Assembly: GCF_949987515.2 (NCBI RefSeq)
Contig: NC_082689.1
Location: forward strand, 5,489,001 to 5,553,000
Direction: 5' to 3'
Origin: Delphinus delphis
Taxonomy: Eukaryota; Chordata; Mammalia; Artiodactyla; Delphinidae
Length of the DNA: 64,000 nucleotides
The notes under the pieces are model-generated. The model saw only the letters and a program-made list of their open reading frames with translations, searched no databases and was not told the DNA's origin. Shown here in pieces: positions 46,919 through 57,884 of the stretch (its first letter is position 1; every line of letters starts with the position of its first letter). The translations under genes were made by a program, and so were the position numbers.

Positions 46919-48579
46919 GCAAAAAGCCAAGCACCCGTGTTTCCTTGGTCAAAGAGTAATATCTTGAGATATCCTGTCTTCTTGCAAAATTTAGGGAGTT
47001 TAATGATGACACTCCAATCGCCAGGTCTTAGATTTGGGTTCCTTTTTGCACATTCTAAGTACAGAAAGATTTTCAATATCTACTTCCCTTTGAGCCCTGA
47101 GCTCCTAGCACTTGGGTGTTGCCTTAAGCGTGGGCTGTTTAGTGATAGTGTCTTGGAGACCCTGGCAGTTACCACTGCCTCTTGCTGTGGAATTGCTCCA
47201 GCCAGTGAAATCTAACTCCTAGAGGTTCATCCTCTCTCCTTCTCAGCATCTACTTCTGCAGCAGAGTTGCCCTCAGCAGATTCCTGAATAGCAGCTGTCG
47301 TTGCTTTTGGAGTGCCCCCATGGCCTGGTGGGACCAACCCTTCTGCTGTCTGCTCTCCCCCAAACCTAGCTTTGCTCAACACTAACTCTGCAGACCCGAG
47401 GCCAGGGTGGGAGCGGGCGGGGTCTGGACTTCTCTCCCTTTTCGTTCCATCGCATCCTGAAACGTCTCTCGCTGCCACTTTAGGTCTCGCTGTGTCTGTG
47501 TCATCCCTTCCCACACTCAGACGCTCCAGATAAAATCTCATGGGAGGATGATTTTGCCCTTTAGATTTATGTTAATGTCATTCAACTTTCCTTCCTCTTC
47601 CTTTTCCCATATGGGTCTTTACGCAGTTCCAATTGTTTGTTTAAAAAGGCCTACTGTGCCTTGTGGGTAAAAGTCATCTGACTTCCAAAATCCAAAACCA
47701 TAATTAGTACATTTGTGGATCAGAGTGGATGTGAAGAAGTCACAAAACTACTGGAAAAAGCTGCTTTGACCTCAGGTGAAAGTCAGAGAAGATGGAGAGG
47801 AAAATACGAAAATGCTCTGAGTATAAACACTGGGCTGGCTATGAAACCGGAGAAAACCAATAAAAGCACCTGCCTGCTGCTGTCTGCACAGCCCATGCTG
47901 GCAGCTTTGCCTGGCTGGGGCCCCAAGCACCCTTTCTAGTTCCTGCTTCGGCCCTGTGGGGCCCGGGTGAGTCAGGTCAAGGTGACTCCAGAGATGCAGG
48001 CAGGCCTCATCCTCAAGTCCGTGCTGGTTCCTCACCAGCCTCAGCTCTGCCCCTGTGCACACGGCGCTTCCTAGGGCATAAAGGCGTACAGCCCCTGCTC
48101 TGCCCCAGCCCGAGCTTCCCTTTCTCCATATGAGAATTCTCACCCCCAGATACCAGTCCGTTCCAGCCATCTCTCCAATATATCTCACTCCCAAATCCCA
48201 AACCATTGCAAGGTCAGACCCAGGATTCGGAATCTGAATGTAATAAGTCAGCTTTTGTGTTGGAAAAGCTGGACTGGAGACCTGAGCTGGGATCTGGGGC
48301 CACAGTGCAGCTTCCTACGCCCTCAGTCCTCCATCAGCATCTCGGGATAACAGTGCAAGGAAGGGTTTGGCTCTGCTGAGCAGACCAACTTACCCAGGAC
48401 CCCCAGAATGCAAGATGGGGCCTGAGGCCAGTGTGCTGAGCGTGGGGAGGCAGGAACACAGGGGGAGATGAATTTACAGGCACCGAAAAGGAAAGGAGAG
48501 GAGGATGCCTGGCAAGGCTGGGCTTCCCCTGCAGGCCACCCCCTCCTCTCGTATCACCTGGAGAGAAGAGCATGGCTTG
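46919..48579. other. Unassigned sequence, about 1.7 kb
   Basis: No repeat or exon is identified. The minus frame 47227-47541 (104 codons) has a polar, protein-like C-terminus but no recognised domain, no start context and no splice-site support. Confidence 0.4.
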
Positions 48580-48938
48580 ATGCAATTAGCTAAGATGAGG
48601 TCACCCTGGAGTAAGGTTGGCCCTTCATCCAACGTGGCTATGTCCTTATAAGAAGAGGCAGAGAGGAACACAGGGAGAACACCTGGTGATGACAGAGGCA
48701 GAGATGGGAGTGATGAGTCTACAAGCCAACAACCCTAAGGATGGTGGGCAACACCAGAAACTAAGAGAAAGGCATGGAACAGGTTCTCCCCTAGAGCCTT
48801 CACGGGGAGCACCGTCCTGCCAACATTTTGATTTCAGACTTCTGGTCTCCAGATCTGTGAGAGAATAAAGTTTTGTTGTTTTAAACCACATGGTTTTTGA
48901 TGGTCGTTACAGCAGCCCTGGGAAACTAAGACACATAT
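48580..48938 (+). mobile_element. MLT1-type LTR, 3' two-thirds
   Basis: Sense: ggctatgtccttataagaag, then tgatttcagacttctggtct, gtgagagaataaagttttgt, and the end cagccctgggaaactaagac. The AATAAA is conserved. Confidence 0.8.
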
Positions 48939-49002
48939 CTCAACACTTCAATGGTTTAAACCCATTTAACTGTAGTTTAGTTCATGCCCATTCGGGAAGA
49001 CA

Positions 49003-49070
49003 TTGAAAAGGAAAGAAGAGAATGAAGAGGAGAAGGAGAAAGTGGAGGGGGAGGAGGGAAGATGGGACTT
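49003..49070 (+). repeat. Purine-rich stretch
   Basis: About 68 bases of almost only A and G (gaagaggagaaggagaaagt and following) directly precede the compound microsatellite. Confidence 0.75.
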
Positions 49071-49145
49071 GTCCAATGGGACATTCGTATGTGCCCCAAA
49101 GCAGTCACTAGAAGAAGATTACATTGCTCTAGGAACAGGGTGGAG

Positions 49146-49147
<2 letters not shown>

Positions 49148-49212
<65 letters not shown>
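49148..49212. repeat. Compound (CT)n(CA)n microsatellite
   Basis: About 16 CT units pass directly into about 16 CA units without interruption. Both halves keep the register, so it is likely highly variable in length. Confidence 0.97.
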
Positions 49213-49216
<4 letters not shown>

Positions 49217-49319
49217 ATTTTTAGACACTGAGGGTGTGAAAGGAGGTCACAGCTGTCCCAGGCTGGACAGTGGCTGCAGCTAGATGAGTCTCCTGCTGCC
49301 TTCACTTGTTGGCTTGATG

Positions 49320-49490
49320 TGTTTGCAAGTCACTTAATGCCTGTATCTTCAGATTCTTCTTCTATAGGATGGAAGTGATAAGAATATCTGTAGTGAAAGT
49401 TGGCCGTGTGAATTAATGAGATACTCAGATAAAGTTCTTAGCACTGTGTCCAGCACATAATAAGCGTGCGATTCATGTAACTATTTTTGC
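49320..49490 (+). mobile_element. MIR SINE fragment
   Basis: Sense MIR: tgcaagtcacttaatgcctg, ctataggatggaagtgataa, gttcttagcactgtgtccag, cacataataagcgtgcgatt. Confidence 0.7.
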
Positions 49491-50204
49491 TGAATTATCA
49501 TCAGGTATTAACTGTGGTGCTGGGAAAATAATAGACATGGGCACACAATTTATATCAAGGAAACATATAAGAATATAATATTTGATAAAAGTGGCATTTT
49601 AAATCAATAAAGAAGGGGAGAGTTGTTCAAAAACTGCTTGGGGAAAATCAATGATTTGGAATTTTGAAACAATTTATACTTCAAACTCTATGTTAAAATA
49701 GATTCTAGAATGATTCAAAAGTTGAATATGAAAACTCAAAGAAATCCTTATCTCTTGAGATTAAAATGTTAAAAAAAAGGAAGAAAAGTAGATAAACTTG
49801 ACTACATAAAAATATCTGTATAAAAAACTGAAAAGAAAATCCTAAATTGAAGAATATATCTTGGACAGTGTTGGCAAGCAAATAGCTAGTAATTATATTA
49901 AAGTTTCATATAAATCAATGAAATAACATGAAGGTACCTACTGTGGGTAAAACACATGAAGAATTTCATGGCGATCATAGAAATGTACCTCTCAGATCTC
50001 CAACCGCAGGGAGAGTAATTGACCAGGACTGGCTCTGAAATCCATCACTACAGTCGCACTGAGGCCACACTTCCCGAGGGACGCTCCCAACCAGGCACTA
50101 GGGCAGCAGGCTACTCTTGGGGGACGTGGGGCTCCTCTAAGGCAATGTTGACCCTCGTACTCCTCCAGACCACGCTGCAGTGGAGGACATCTCCCCCAAA
50201 CCTA
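49491..50204. other. Unassigned sequence
   Basis: AT-rich to about 49980; possibly old L1 debris around 49780-49930 (ttgaagaatatatcttggac), not certain. Nothing else is seen. Confidence 0.35.
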
Positions 50205-50456
50205 CCTACCTTCCTCCCTCCCTCCCTCCCTCCTTCCCTCCTTCCCTCCCTCCTTCCCTCCTCCCTCCTTCCCTCCTCCCTCCTTCCCTCCTCCCTCCTT
50301 CCCTCCTCCCTCCTTCCTTCCTTCCCTCCCTTCCTCCCTCCCTCCCTCCCTCTCTCCCTCCTTTTCTCCTCCCTCCTTCCTTCCTTCCCTCCCTTCCTCC
50401 CTCCCTCCCTCCCTCTCTCCCTCCCTTCCTCCCTCCCTCCCTCCCTCCCTCCCCCT
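50205..50456. repeat. Polypyrimidine tract with nested tandem repeats
   Basis: About 250 bases consist of C and T only (TCCC, TTCC, TCC units). It has a 15-bp sub-repeat (ccctcctccctcctt, about four copies around 50255-50310). Downstream is an exact 59-base duplication at a 63-base period (50303-50361 and 50366-50424). The minus strand is a GGGAGGG-type purine run, with H-DNA and G-quadruplex potential. Confidence 0.97.
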
Positions 50457-50559
50457 TCTCCTCCACGCACGGTCACCATCACGTCCTCCAGCTCCCCATC
50501 TCCCTCCCAGTTCTCCTCACAGGACAGTGCCCTGCTGACTCTCTGGCAAGGTTAATCCT

Positions 50560-50880
50560 GTGTTGGCTTCCACCTCTCAGAAGATGCAGATTAACAAATA
50601 TATAAGAACGATTACTGACTTAACAACATAAGGCTCTCCCTGCACCTCCTGTTCATGCCCCTTCATCCTCATGGTGCTTCCTCTGAACTCTCCTGCATGT
50701 CCAATCCCATCTCGGCATCTGCTCCTCAGAGGACATGCGTGAGCACACCATCCTTCCAAATAACTCAACTGGGAGACTTTTACTTCCCTTCCCTGCAAGT
50801 CAGGGCTCTACAGGGTTTCTGGTTTCCCCAGGGGACGCTGCGCTGCTGGGGCTCCGTGATGTAAAGTACCAGCAACAGCT
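50560..50880 (+). other. Unassigned; possible LTR-like tail
   Basis: The segment near 50690-50735 (atctcggcatctgctcctca, gaggac) loosely resembles the end of the element at 51430-51475. Otherwise not recognised. Confidence 0.3.
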
Positions 50881-51129
50881 GCCTTCAGAGCTCTGTGAAC
50901 TCTGAACACAGGCATCAGCAGGTAAGAGAGGAGTCACCATCCTGGCAGGGGTAATCCATTTCAGTCTTCAAGAGGGGCCAGAGGGACCACTTGCAGTCTC
51001 CCTCAGAAGGAGAGGCCCACTGGACTCCTAGCAATGCAGCTCCTGGTGATGCATGGAGAGCTGGATGACCGGGGAGTAAGGGGTGGATAGTGGTGGTCTT
51101 GGAAAAGCACTGCTGAATCTCCCTGCAAA

Positions 51130-51480
51130 ATAGGACTTGCCAGACCGCTGCAAGGGTGCACGGGGCTGCCACCCTCCAGCTTGAAGCAACTTCAGACCCC
51201 ACCTTAGCTTCTGGAAGAGGCCACATTCCTCCAGGGCTGCCCTAGACAGTGACCGAGCACAGCAGATACTGAGACTGGGATGCTTCTGCCCACTGTGGGG
51301 ACGCCTCCTGCTTGGCGGCTGAGACCTTGTCAGAGCTGCCTTGTGGTCTGAAGGCTCTCCCTGCCTAGTTCCACTTCTTCCTTCCTTCATCTTTCAAGGG
51401 TGTTAATTCCCAATAATCCTCTTGTATGACTAACTCCACGTCAGCAACTGCCCATTAGAGGACCCAACCCACACTTTAAA
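51130..51480 (+). mobile_element. Probable old LTR 3' end (family unassigned)
   Basis: ttgtggtctgaaggctctcc, tcaagggtgttaattcccaa(taat), then ctccacgtcagcaactgccc and agaggacccaacccacact resemble the R/U5 end of common mammalian LTRs with a degraded AATAAA. Low resolution. Confidence 0.45.
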
Positions 51481-51514
51481 TAAAATAAAGTTTGAATAAA
51501 TAGATGCATGAATT

Positions 51515-51846
51515 AAATTAGCAAACCAGGACTTCCCTGGTGGCACAGTGGTTAAAGAATCCACCTGCCAATGCAGGGGACACAGGTTCGAGCCCTGGTC
51601 TGGGAAGATCCCACATACCACGGAGCAGCTAAGCCTGTGTGCCGCCACTACAGAGCCTGCGCTGTAGAGCCCTCAGGCCCAACTACTGAAGCCCACGTTC
51701 CACAACAAGAGAAGCCACCGCAATGAGAAGACTGCACACTGCAACGCAGAGCAGCCCCCACTCGCCGCAACTAGAGAAAGCCCGTGCACAGCAACGAAGA
51801 CCCAACGCAGCCTAAATAAATAAATAAATAATAAATTAGCAAACCA
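51515..51846 (+). mobile_element. Long-form CHR SINE with perfect 14-bp TSD
   Basis: AAATTAGCAAACCA at 51515-51528 and 51833-51846. The body starts ggacttccctggtggcacag and has a B-box-like ggttcgagccc, the tandem modules caactactgaagcccacgtt and gcaactagagaaagcccgtg, and the tail (AAAT)n. It lies tail-to-tail with the next SINE. Confidence 0.96.
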
Positions 51847-51940
51847 AAAGACAACCACCAAAATAGAAATAGTATTTGTCTTTGAGAGATTCTTTTGAAG
51901 CAAATAAGATATTTGTCAAATTTTTCATGGAGAAAACAAA

Positions 51941-52188
51941 CAGTAAACTTTATTTATTTATTATTAAAAAAAATTTTTTTTTGCGGTACGGGGGCCTCTC
52001 ACTGATGTGGCCTCTCCCGTTGCGGAGCACAGGCTCCGGACGCGCAGGCTCAGTGGCCATGGCTCACGGGCCCAGCCACTCTGCGGCATGTGGGATCCTC
52101 CCGGACCGGGGCACGAACCCGTGTCCCCTGCATCGGCAGGCGGACTCTCAACCACTGCGCCACCAGGGAGGCCCAGTAAACTTTATTT
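51941..52188 (-). mobile_element. Short-form CHR SINE with perfect 15-bp TSD
   Basis: CAGTAAACTTTATTT at 51941-51955 and 52174-52188. The body runs from tttttttttgcggtacgggg to ccaccagggaggccc. It is inverted with respect to the SINE ending at 51832, with a 123-base spacer. Confidence 0.96.
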
Positions 52189-52199
52189 TTAAATAATAA

Positions 52200-52435
52200 T
52201 AGCTAACATTTATTGAGTATCTACTATGTATGAGGCATTATACCAGATGCTTCATATGTAATATCCCATTTAATTTTCACATCATCCTTATGAAGCAGGT
52301 ACTATTATTATTCCCATTTTACAGATTGGAAAACAAAGGTTTAGGAAGGTTCAATAACTTATCCAAGGCCACAGACCTGGAAAGTAGTAGAGATTTGGAT
52401 GTCTGTGTGCGTGACTTCTGACTTACTTTCCCGAG
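52200..52435 (-). mobile_element. MIR SINE, nearly complete
   Basis: Reverse MIR: agctaacatttattgagtat, ctactatgtatgaggcatta, attattcccattttacagat, cttatccaaggccacagacc. One of the best preserved MIRs in the window. Confidence 0.85.
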
Positions 52436-52494
52436 CTCCATATCCCATGAATGTCCATCACACCTGCCCCTCCATCATTACTGACACATCTTCC

Positions 52495-52682
52495 TGTTGC
52501 TGGGTAGTGAGCATTTTAGGCCTTGTGGGCCACATATGGTCTCTGTCATCTAGTCTTCCTTTTTTTTTTTTAACACACTTAAAAAAACATTTAAAAACAA
52601 ATAAACATTCATAGCTTTGGGACTGTGCGAAAGCAGGTTGGGGCCAGATTTGGTCCATGGTCCATAGTTGGCCAACCTCTGA
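52495..52682 (-). mobile_element. hAT-like nonautonomous DNA transposon remnant
   Basis: attttaggccttgtgggcca, tatggtctctgtcatctagt, then ggccagatttggtccatggt and agttggccaacctctg match a common mammalian element whose ends read like agtttgccgacccctg. Family name not assigned. Strand assignment is tentative. Confidence 0.5.
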
Positions 52683-52686
52683 TTTC

Positions 52687-53125
52687 GCTTATTTTTTAAA
52701 TCTTTATTTATTAAGCATAGTTGATTTACAATATTGTGTCAGTTTCAGCTGTACAGCTTCAGATTCTTTTCCATCACAGCTTATTACAAGATATTGAATA
52801 TAGTTCCACGCGCTATAGAGTAAATCCTTGTTGTTATCTATTTTATATATAGTGGTGTGTATATGTTAATCCCATATTCCTAATTTATCCCTCCCCCTCT
52901 TTCCCCTTTGGTAACTATAAGTTTGTTTTCTGTGTCTGTGAGTCTGTTTCTGTTATGTAAATAAGTTGATTTGTATTATTTTTTTAGATTCCACATGTAA
53001 GTGATATCATATAATATTTGTCTTTCTCTGACTGAATTACTTCACTTAGTATGATAATCTCTAGGTCTATGCATGTTGCTGCAAATGGCAATATTTCATT
53101 ATTTTTTATGGCTGAGTAATATTCC

Positions 53126-53177
<52 letters not shown>

Positions 53178-53247
53178 ATATCTTCTTTGACCATTCATCT
53201 ATGAATAGTGCTGCTACGAACATTGGTGTGTAGCTTATTTTTTAAAT
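52687..53247 (-). mobile_element. L1 3' end with perfect 15-bp TSD
   Basis: GCTTATTTTTTAAAT at 52687-52701 and 53233-53247. Reverse L1: tttacaatattgtgtcagtt, taactataagtttgttttct, ccacatgtaagtgatatcat, ggctgagtaatattccattg. On the minus strand the ORF2 C-terminus survives as a 79-codon frame with [19 protein letters not shown] (GT)n has expanded inside it. Confidence 0.95.
53129..53174. repeat. (GT)n microsatellite
   Basis: About 23 GT units within the L1, at the same place in the L1 sequence as the TG/TATG repeat of the copy at 3326-3780. Confidence 0.95.
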
Positions 53248-53764
53248 AATCAGACTTTGTAAATGAATTTTATTTATTTATTTACTTACTTATTTATCCT
53301 CATCCTAAGCAGTAATATCTGTGAAGTCCCAGGTTGGATATGCTGTCATACATGTTTTTAATACACACACAAATGAATACATGCCTATTAATATAAACAC
53401 ATTTGGGACCACCCGGAAGCATCCTTTGTTCCCCAGTTGTGCACCTTACGCTTTGAATGGCGGTCCCTTCCACCGCTCTGCCATCTCACTGATGTGAGCG
53501 GTTGCCCTGCCTGGTGACCTGAGGCTGGAGCTGGGAAAGGCTTTATCAGATGAAAGGAGTTTTGTGACTGATGTATATCTTGGTTGAAAATATAAACCTT
53601 CCAGAGAAACTTAACAGCTGCATCCCTGACAGGTGTGTGGCTGCTTGGAAACAGGCAAAGTCAAACTTCTAAATGTCAACGAGCAGATTGATCACCAGAG
53701 GGTGTCCTGGCACCACTGACTACTCACTGCTGCTTTAGCCACTGAGATAATCAACATGCAGCCT
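53248..53764. other. Unassigned, with a short (TTTA)n
   Basis: A TTTA/TTAC simple repeat at about 53268-53296, then sequence with no recognised gene or repeat. Confidence 0.4.
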
Positions 53765-54175
53765 GGATTCCTTCCTTCAGCCAACAAGGATCTATCAAAT
53801 TATTGCCACTTCCTGGCACCTGGTAGGTGTTGGGGACACAGTGGTGAGACAAGTGTGGTCGTGGCTCTGTCTCCATGGAGCAGGTAGAGCCCAGAGGGAG
53901 ACAGACACCCACCACTAATCTACAAGTGAATGGAACATGGCAGCGGTCTCGCTACCCCATAGGACCGGCGTGGAGTCACACTCCAGGGCGAGACGGGAGT
54001 TGACTTAGGGAGGTGGGGGAAACTTCCTGGGGAGAGGACAGGTGTCCCGAGACCTGAGAGGTGAGCAGAAGTTCCCTGAGGAACAAGGGAAGGGAGGAGG
54101 TCCTGGCAGGAGGGAGAGACTATGCAGAGGCCCTGTGGTGGGAAAGCACCAGGTGACACATGGGACTGAAGGAGC
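53765..54175 (-). mobile_element. LINE L2 fragment
   Basis: Reverse L2: ctggtaggtgttggggacac(a), gtctccatggagcaggtaga, gacagacacccaccactaat, gcagaggccctgtggtggga. Diverged. Confidence 0.6.
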
Positions 54176-55109
54176 AGTGGGTAGGGGTGCCGAGGTGCAG
54201 CAGCCCAGTGGGTGAGGCCGGTTAGGCCAGTGGATCAAACCACGTGGAACCAGACGCCAACGTCCAAGGTGTGCGTCTTCAGCCTGAAGGAGCAGCGCTT
54301 CAGAAGCGATTCAAGCCGAGGTCACGCAAGCGTAGCTGTGTTTCCCAAAGATCACTTGGGTTGTAGAGTGTGGAGGGAGACTGTATTGGGTTAAGCATGA
54401 AAGGGTACAGGTGAAGGAGATGGTAGAGCATCGCAATGTCCGTGAAAGGCTTGAGGGGAGCTTTCCTGGTGCTCAGTCCGAACCCAAACGGTCAAGAGCT
54501 TTACCCACCACTCTGTGGCCATCAGAGATGGGGACTCACGTTTGCCAAGTTCCCCAACCAAAATTTCAATGTGGAGGAGGGTGGGTTTCACACACTATCC
54601 ATGTCTTTATGAGAGAAGGCGTCCTCTGCTGGAGATGTAAACGTATTAACGGGTGCTTGCTTTCAATAACTGGTTTATCTCTTGGCATAGGTTCTTGATA
54701 GTCAAACAATCAGCACATACCGAGTCCCAGACGCATGGTGGGAACAGGCATTCGGGTGTTACGGTAGGTAGCAACATAGCACACACATGTGTACACACAC
54801 TCTGCCGTGTGTACAAACCTATGTGACAACCGGACACAGCATGTCCATTTGCCGAGGTTGACAGCAAGAGCACAGAAAGCAATGCTTTTTCTCTGATTAC
54901 TGGGGTTTGTGTTTGTGGCTCTGTTCCCAGGATAAAACAATTTTCCATAACGATAAGGGTATGATGCCGCAGCCTTACTAATTTTCCCCAGTGATGCACA
55001 GGGGTTAGATGTTCCATGCTTGTGATCCTACTGTAAATCCTATGCAGGTAGGCACTTTGTCGTGTGTGGTTTCCCATCCCTCGTTGGACCACTGGAAAAA
55101 CATTTGGCT
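54176..55109. other. Unassigned sequence
   Basis: No repeat or exon is recognised. The 194-codon minus frame (54646-55230) has no known motif and runs into a MIR. Confidence 0.4.
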
Positions 55110-55290
55110 GCATGGAATGAACATGAACTTTCAATCCAGACACACCTGTACATAGATCTACACTCCAGGCCCCAGTGGCCTGGTGGCTCTGAGCAAGTTC
55201 CCCATCTTCTTTGAGTATCAGCATCTTCATCTGTCAAATGGGCCTCATGCCGTCAGTTTACAGTTTGTTATAAGGATTTGATACTCAGTT
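55110..55290 (+). mobile_element. MIR SINE fragment
   Basis: Sense MIR-like: gaactttcaatccagacaca, tggctctgagcaagttcccc, gcatcttcatctgtcaaatg, gg. Confidence 0.65.
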
Positions 55291-56267
55291 GGATGGTAGA
55301 GACTCTTCCACTTCTGGTGGCCTCATCATGATTGACGGGTGGTTTATGGATCAGGGGCAACGTTGGATGAACTAAAGAGGAAATTGGAAGATAGTTTGTG
55401 TGTGTGTGTGTGTCTTCATGAGTGTTGTGTTAGAAATGTATTAAGGTCTCAACAATTGTAGGTTCTTCAGAAATGGATGCTTGTTCCTGGAATGAGTGTC
55501 TCAGGGCGAGTACAAATATCTCAATAAAAAGTGACAGCTGATTTAGTAGCTTTTTGGAGGAGGGGGAGATGAGTGAATCGTTGAAGATCATTCCTGCTCT
55601 AAACCTGATCTTTGGAAGCCGATTTTTCCCAAAGACCATAGTGGACTTGACTAACGCATGGGTACCCAGTAAATTGCTCTCCTGTCCTCAGAGCATACTT
55701 CTGCTTCCCTTCCGTCGCACACATGTTTCCATGGACCTCCTGGGTAGCTTTGCAAAGAGACAAAAGGTGAAAAGGAACAAAAGTTGAGAGGCTGAGAGAG
55801 CAACTGGTCAACTGAGCCTCGAAGCCACGCTATGCAACACACATTATTCCTTCATCACCGTCTCAAATAGACAAGATGCCCAAGTGGCATCTTGAATGTG
55901 AACAAACCCAGAACAAGTTAGAATGAAGTAGCAAATCGTTAATTAAAACCAACAACTTCCACACTAATGGACTGGACTTTTCTAGATCAAAGTGCATGGA
56001 GTAGATTTGAAAGAATCAGGAAGAATGAACACAGCAGCACCCCATCCACAGTATTAACTTGGAAAGGAAGTAGTATGACTGAAAGAGCCTTGGCCTCTTG
56101 GGCTGCTCTTGTTCGATGTGCAGTGTACGCCGTCTGGGGCTTACTGTTGGGACTGGCCCAGGGAAGCTAGGCAGCTTGACCGCACGATCCCTGGCTTGGT
56201 GGGGTGGAGATGGGCCACCCAGAGATCCTCTAGAGCTGCAAAGAGCCCACTTTTCAAGTTCATCGTT
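55291..56267. other. Unassigned sequence
   Basis: A short GT run lies at about 55396-55413. No gene or repeat family is recognised otherwise. Confidence 0.4.
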
Positions 56268-56453
56268 TTCTTTTCCCTTTCTTAAAAAGATATTTATTTA
56301 TTTCTTTTAGATTCTTTGCTGTGGCATACAGACTCAGTTGCGGCATGCACGTGGGATCTAGCTCCCTGACCAGGGATCAAACCTGGGCCCCCTGCATTGG
56401 GAGCTCGGAGTCTTACCCACTGGACCACGAGGGAAGTCCCTTCTTTTCCCTTT
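56268..56453 (-). mobile_element. Older artiodactyl-type tRNA SINE with 13-bp TSD
   Basis: TTCTTTTCCCTTT at 56268-56280 and 56441-56453. The body (160 bases) begins ttaaaaagatatttatttat and ends ccacgagggaagtccc. The head (ctgcattgggagctcggagt) differs from the CHR copies elsewhere here and matches the older SINE shared by ruminants and whales. It is the only member of this type I see. Confidence 0.9.
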
Positions 56454-56524
56454 AAAAGGACTAACACCGATTACAGTAACATTCTCACGGAGCTGATATG
56501 ACAGTACGAATGCTTGTTTGTTTT

Positions 56525-57062
56525 TTAAACAGCTTTATTGAGATATAATTCACATCCCATATAGTCCACCCGTGTAAAGCATACAGTTCAATGCCTTGGG
56601 GTATATTGCATTATCAAGTTTTTATACATATATCATATCATACATATATCATGAAATTTGTCATTTTCATCACTTTAACCGATTAAAGTGTATAGTTTGG
56701 TAGTATTAAGTACACTTACAATGCTATGTGACTATCATCACTATCTATTTCTAAAATTTTTCATCATCCAAAACAGGAACGCTATATCCATTAAGCAATA
56801 ACTCTCCATCCCCTTCTCCCCCAGTCCCTGGCCACATTTAATCTACTTTCTGTCTCTTTGAATTTGCCTATTCTAGATACTGCATATAATGGAAGCATAC
56901 AATAGATGGTCCTCTGTGGCTGGTTTCTTTCACTTAGCATGATGTTTTCAAGGTTCATCCACGTTGTAGCATGTATCAGTACTTCACACCTTTTCATCGA
57001 TGAATAATATTCCATTGTATGTATGTACAACATTTTGCTTATTGGTCCATCTGTTAATGAAA
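56525..57062 (-). mobile_element. Old L1 3' UTR and ORF2 end
   Basis: Reverse: aaacagctttattgagatat, gtaaagcatacagttcaatg, aacaggaacgctatatccat, catttaatctactttctgtc, gaataatattccattgtatg. An L1M-type 3' end. T-rich flanks (ttgtttgtttttt and atttgttttt) might be a degraded TSD. Confidence 0.82.
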
Positions 57063-57236
57063 GAAATATTTGTTTTTAAAAATGCTATGAGAGATTACTA
57101 TCACGAGATTTAATCAGTGAATTTGATGAGCTGAACTGGGCTACTCTGTTGTCCACATCTTTCTGTGTTTTAGAGACAGGAAATCAGTCCCCCTGTTTGC
57201 CTAGTCATAGATCATTTATTTAGTGGTAATCCCACT

Positions 57237-57606
57237 AAATAAGAGAGAGAGGACTTCCCTGGTGGCGCAGTGGTTAAGAACCTGCCTGCTAATGCAGGGG
57301 ACACGGGTGTGAGCCCTGGTCCAGGAAGATCACACATGCTGCAGAGCAACAAAGCCCGTGCGTCACAACTACTGAGCCTGTGCTCTAGAGGCCGTGAGCT
57401 ACAACTACTGAGCCCACGAGCCACAACTACTGAAGCCTGTGATCCTAGAGCCCGTGCTCTGCAGCAAGAGAAGTCACCGCAATGAGAAGCCCGCGCACCA
57501 CGACGAAGAGTAGCCCCCGCTCCCCGCAACTAGAGAAAGTACGTGCACAGCAACGAACAACCAACGCAGCCAAAAAATAAATAAATAAATAAAAATAAGA
57601 GCAAGA
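57237..57606 (+). mobile_element. Long-form CHR SINE with 14-bp TSD
   Basis: AAATAAGAGAGAGA (57237-57250) versus AAATAAGAGCAAGA (57593-57606). Head ggacttccctggtggcgcag, modules gagccacaactactgaagcc and gcaactagagaaagtacgtg, tail (AAAT)n. Confidence 0.95.
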
Positions 57607-57884
57607 TCTCAACACATATATACTATCACAAAGAAAGAGGGATGTTGCCGAGAGCCCTTGCTCAAGAAGTTCTGGAAATGACCATTAGATTCAGGGTATC
57701 TGAGGGTGGGGCTCTGTAATCAATGGACTTGATGGGTCAGAAATGAGAAGGTCAGGTACACCACCCAGGGCTGGGTGACCGGGTGATCAGGAGGTGTCCT
57801 GCTGCAAAGCCCAGAAGGGGTCAAGCACAAGGGTAGGTGGCAGCAGGCGTCTGGACAAAGGGAGCCATTGAGGTCCTGAGGTGA
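57607..57884. other. Unassigned sequence
   Basis: Nothing is recognised. Confidence 0.4.

Noticed and set aside
47227..47541. 104-codon minus frame with a protein-like polar C-terminus
   Set aside because: No family recognised, no upstream signal, no poly(A) or TSD to suggest a processed gene. A protein search would decide.
50019..50605. Proline/serine/leucine-rich frames (plus) and glycine/glutamate/arginine-rich frames (minus) of up to 178 codons
   Set aside because: They are translations of the polypyrimidine repeat, which has few stops in any frame.
54646..55230. 194-codon minus-strand frame
   Set aside because: No recognisable domain, and its N-terminal part overlaps a MIR fragment.
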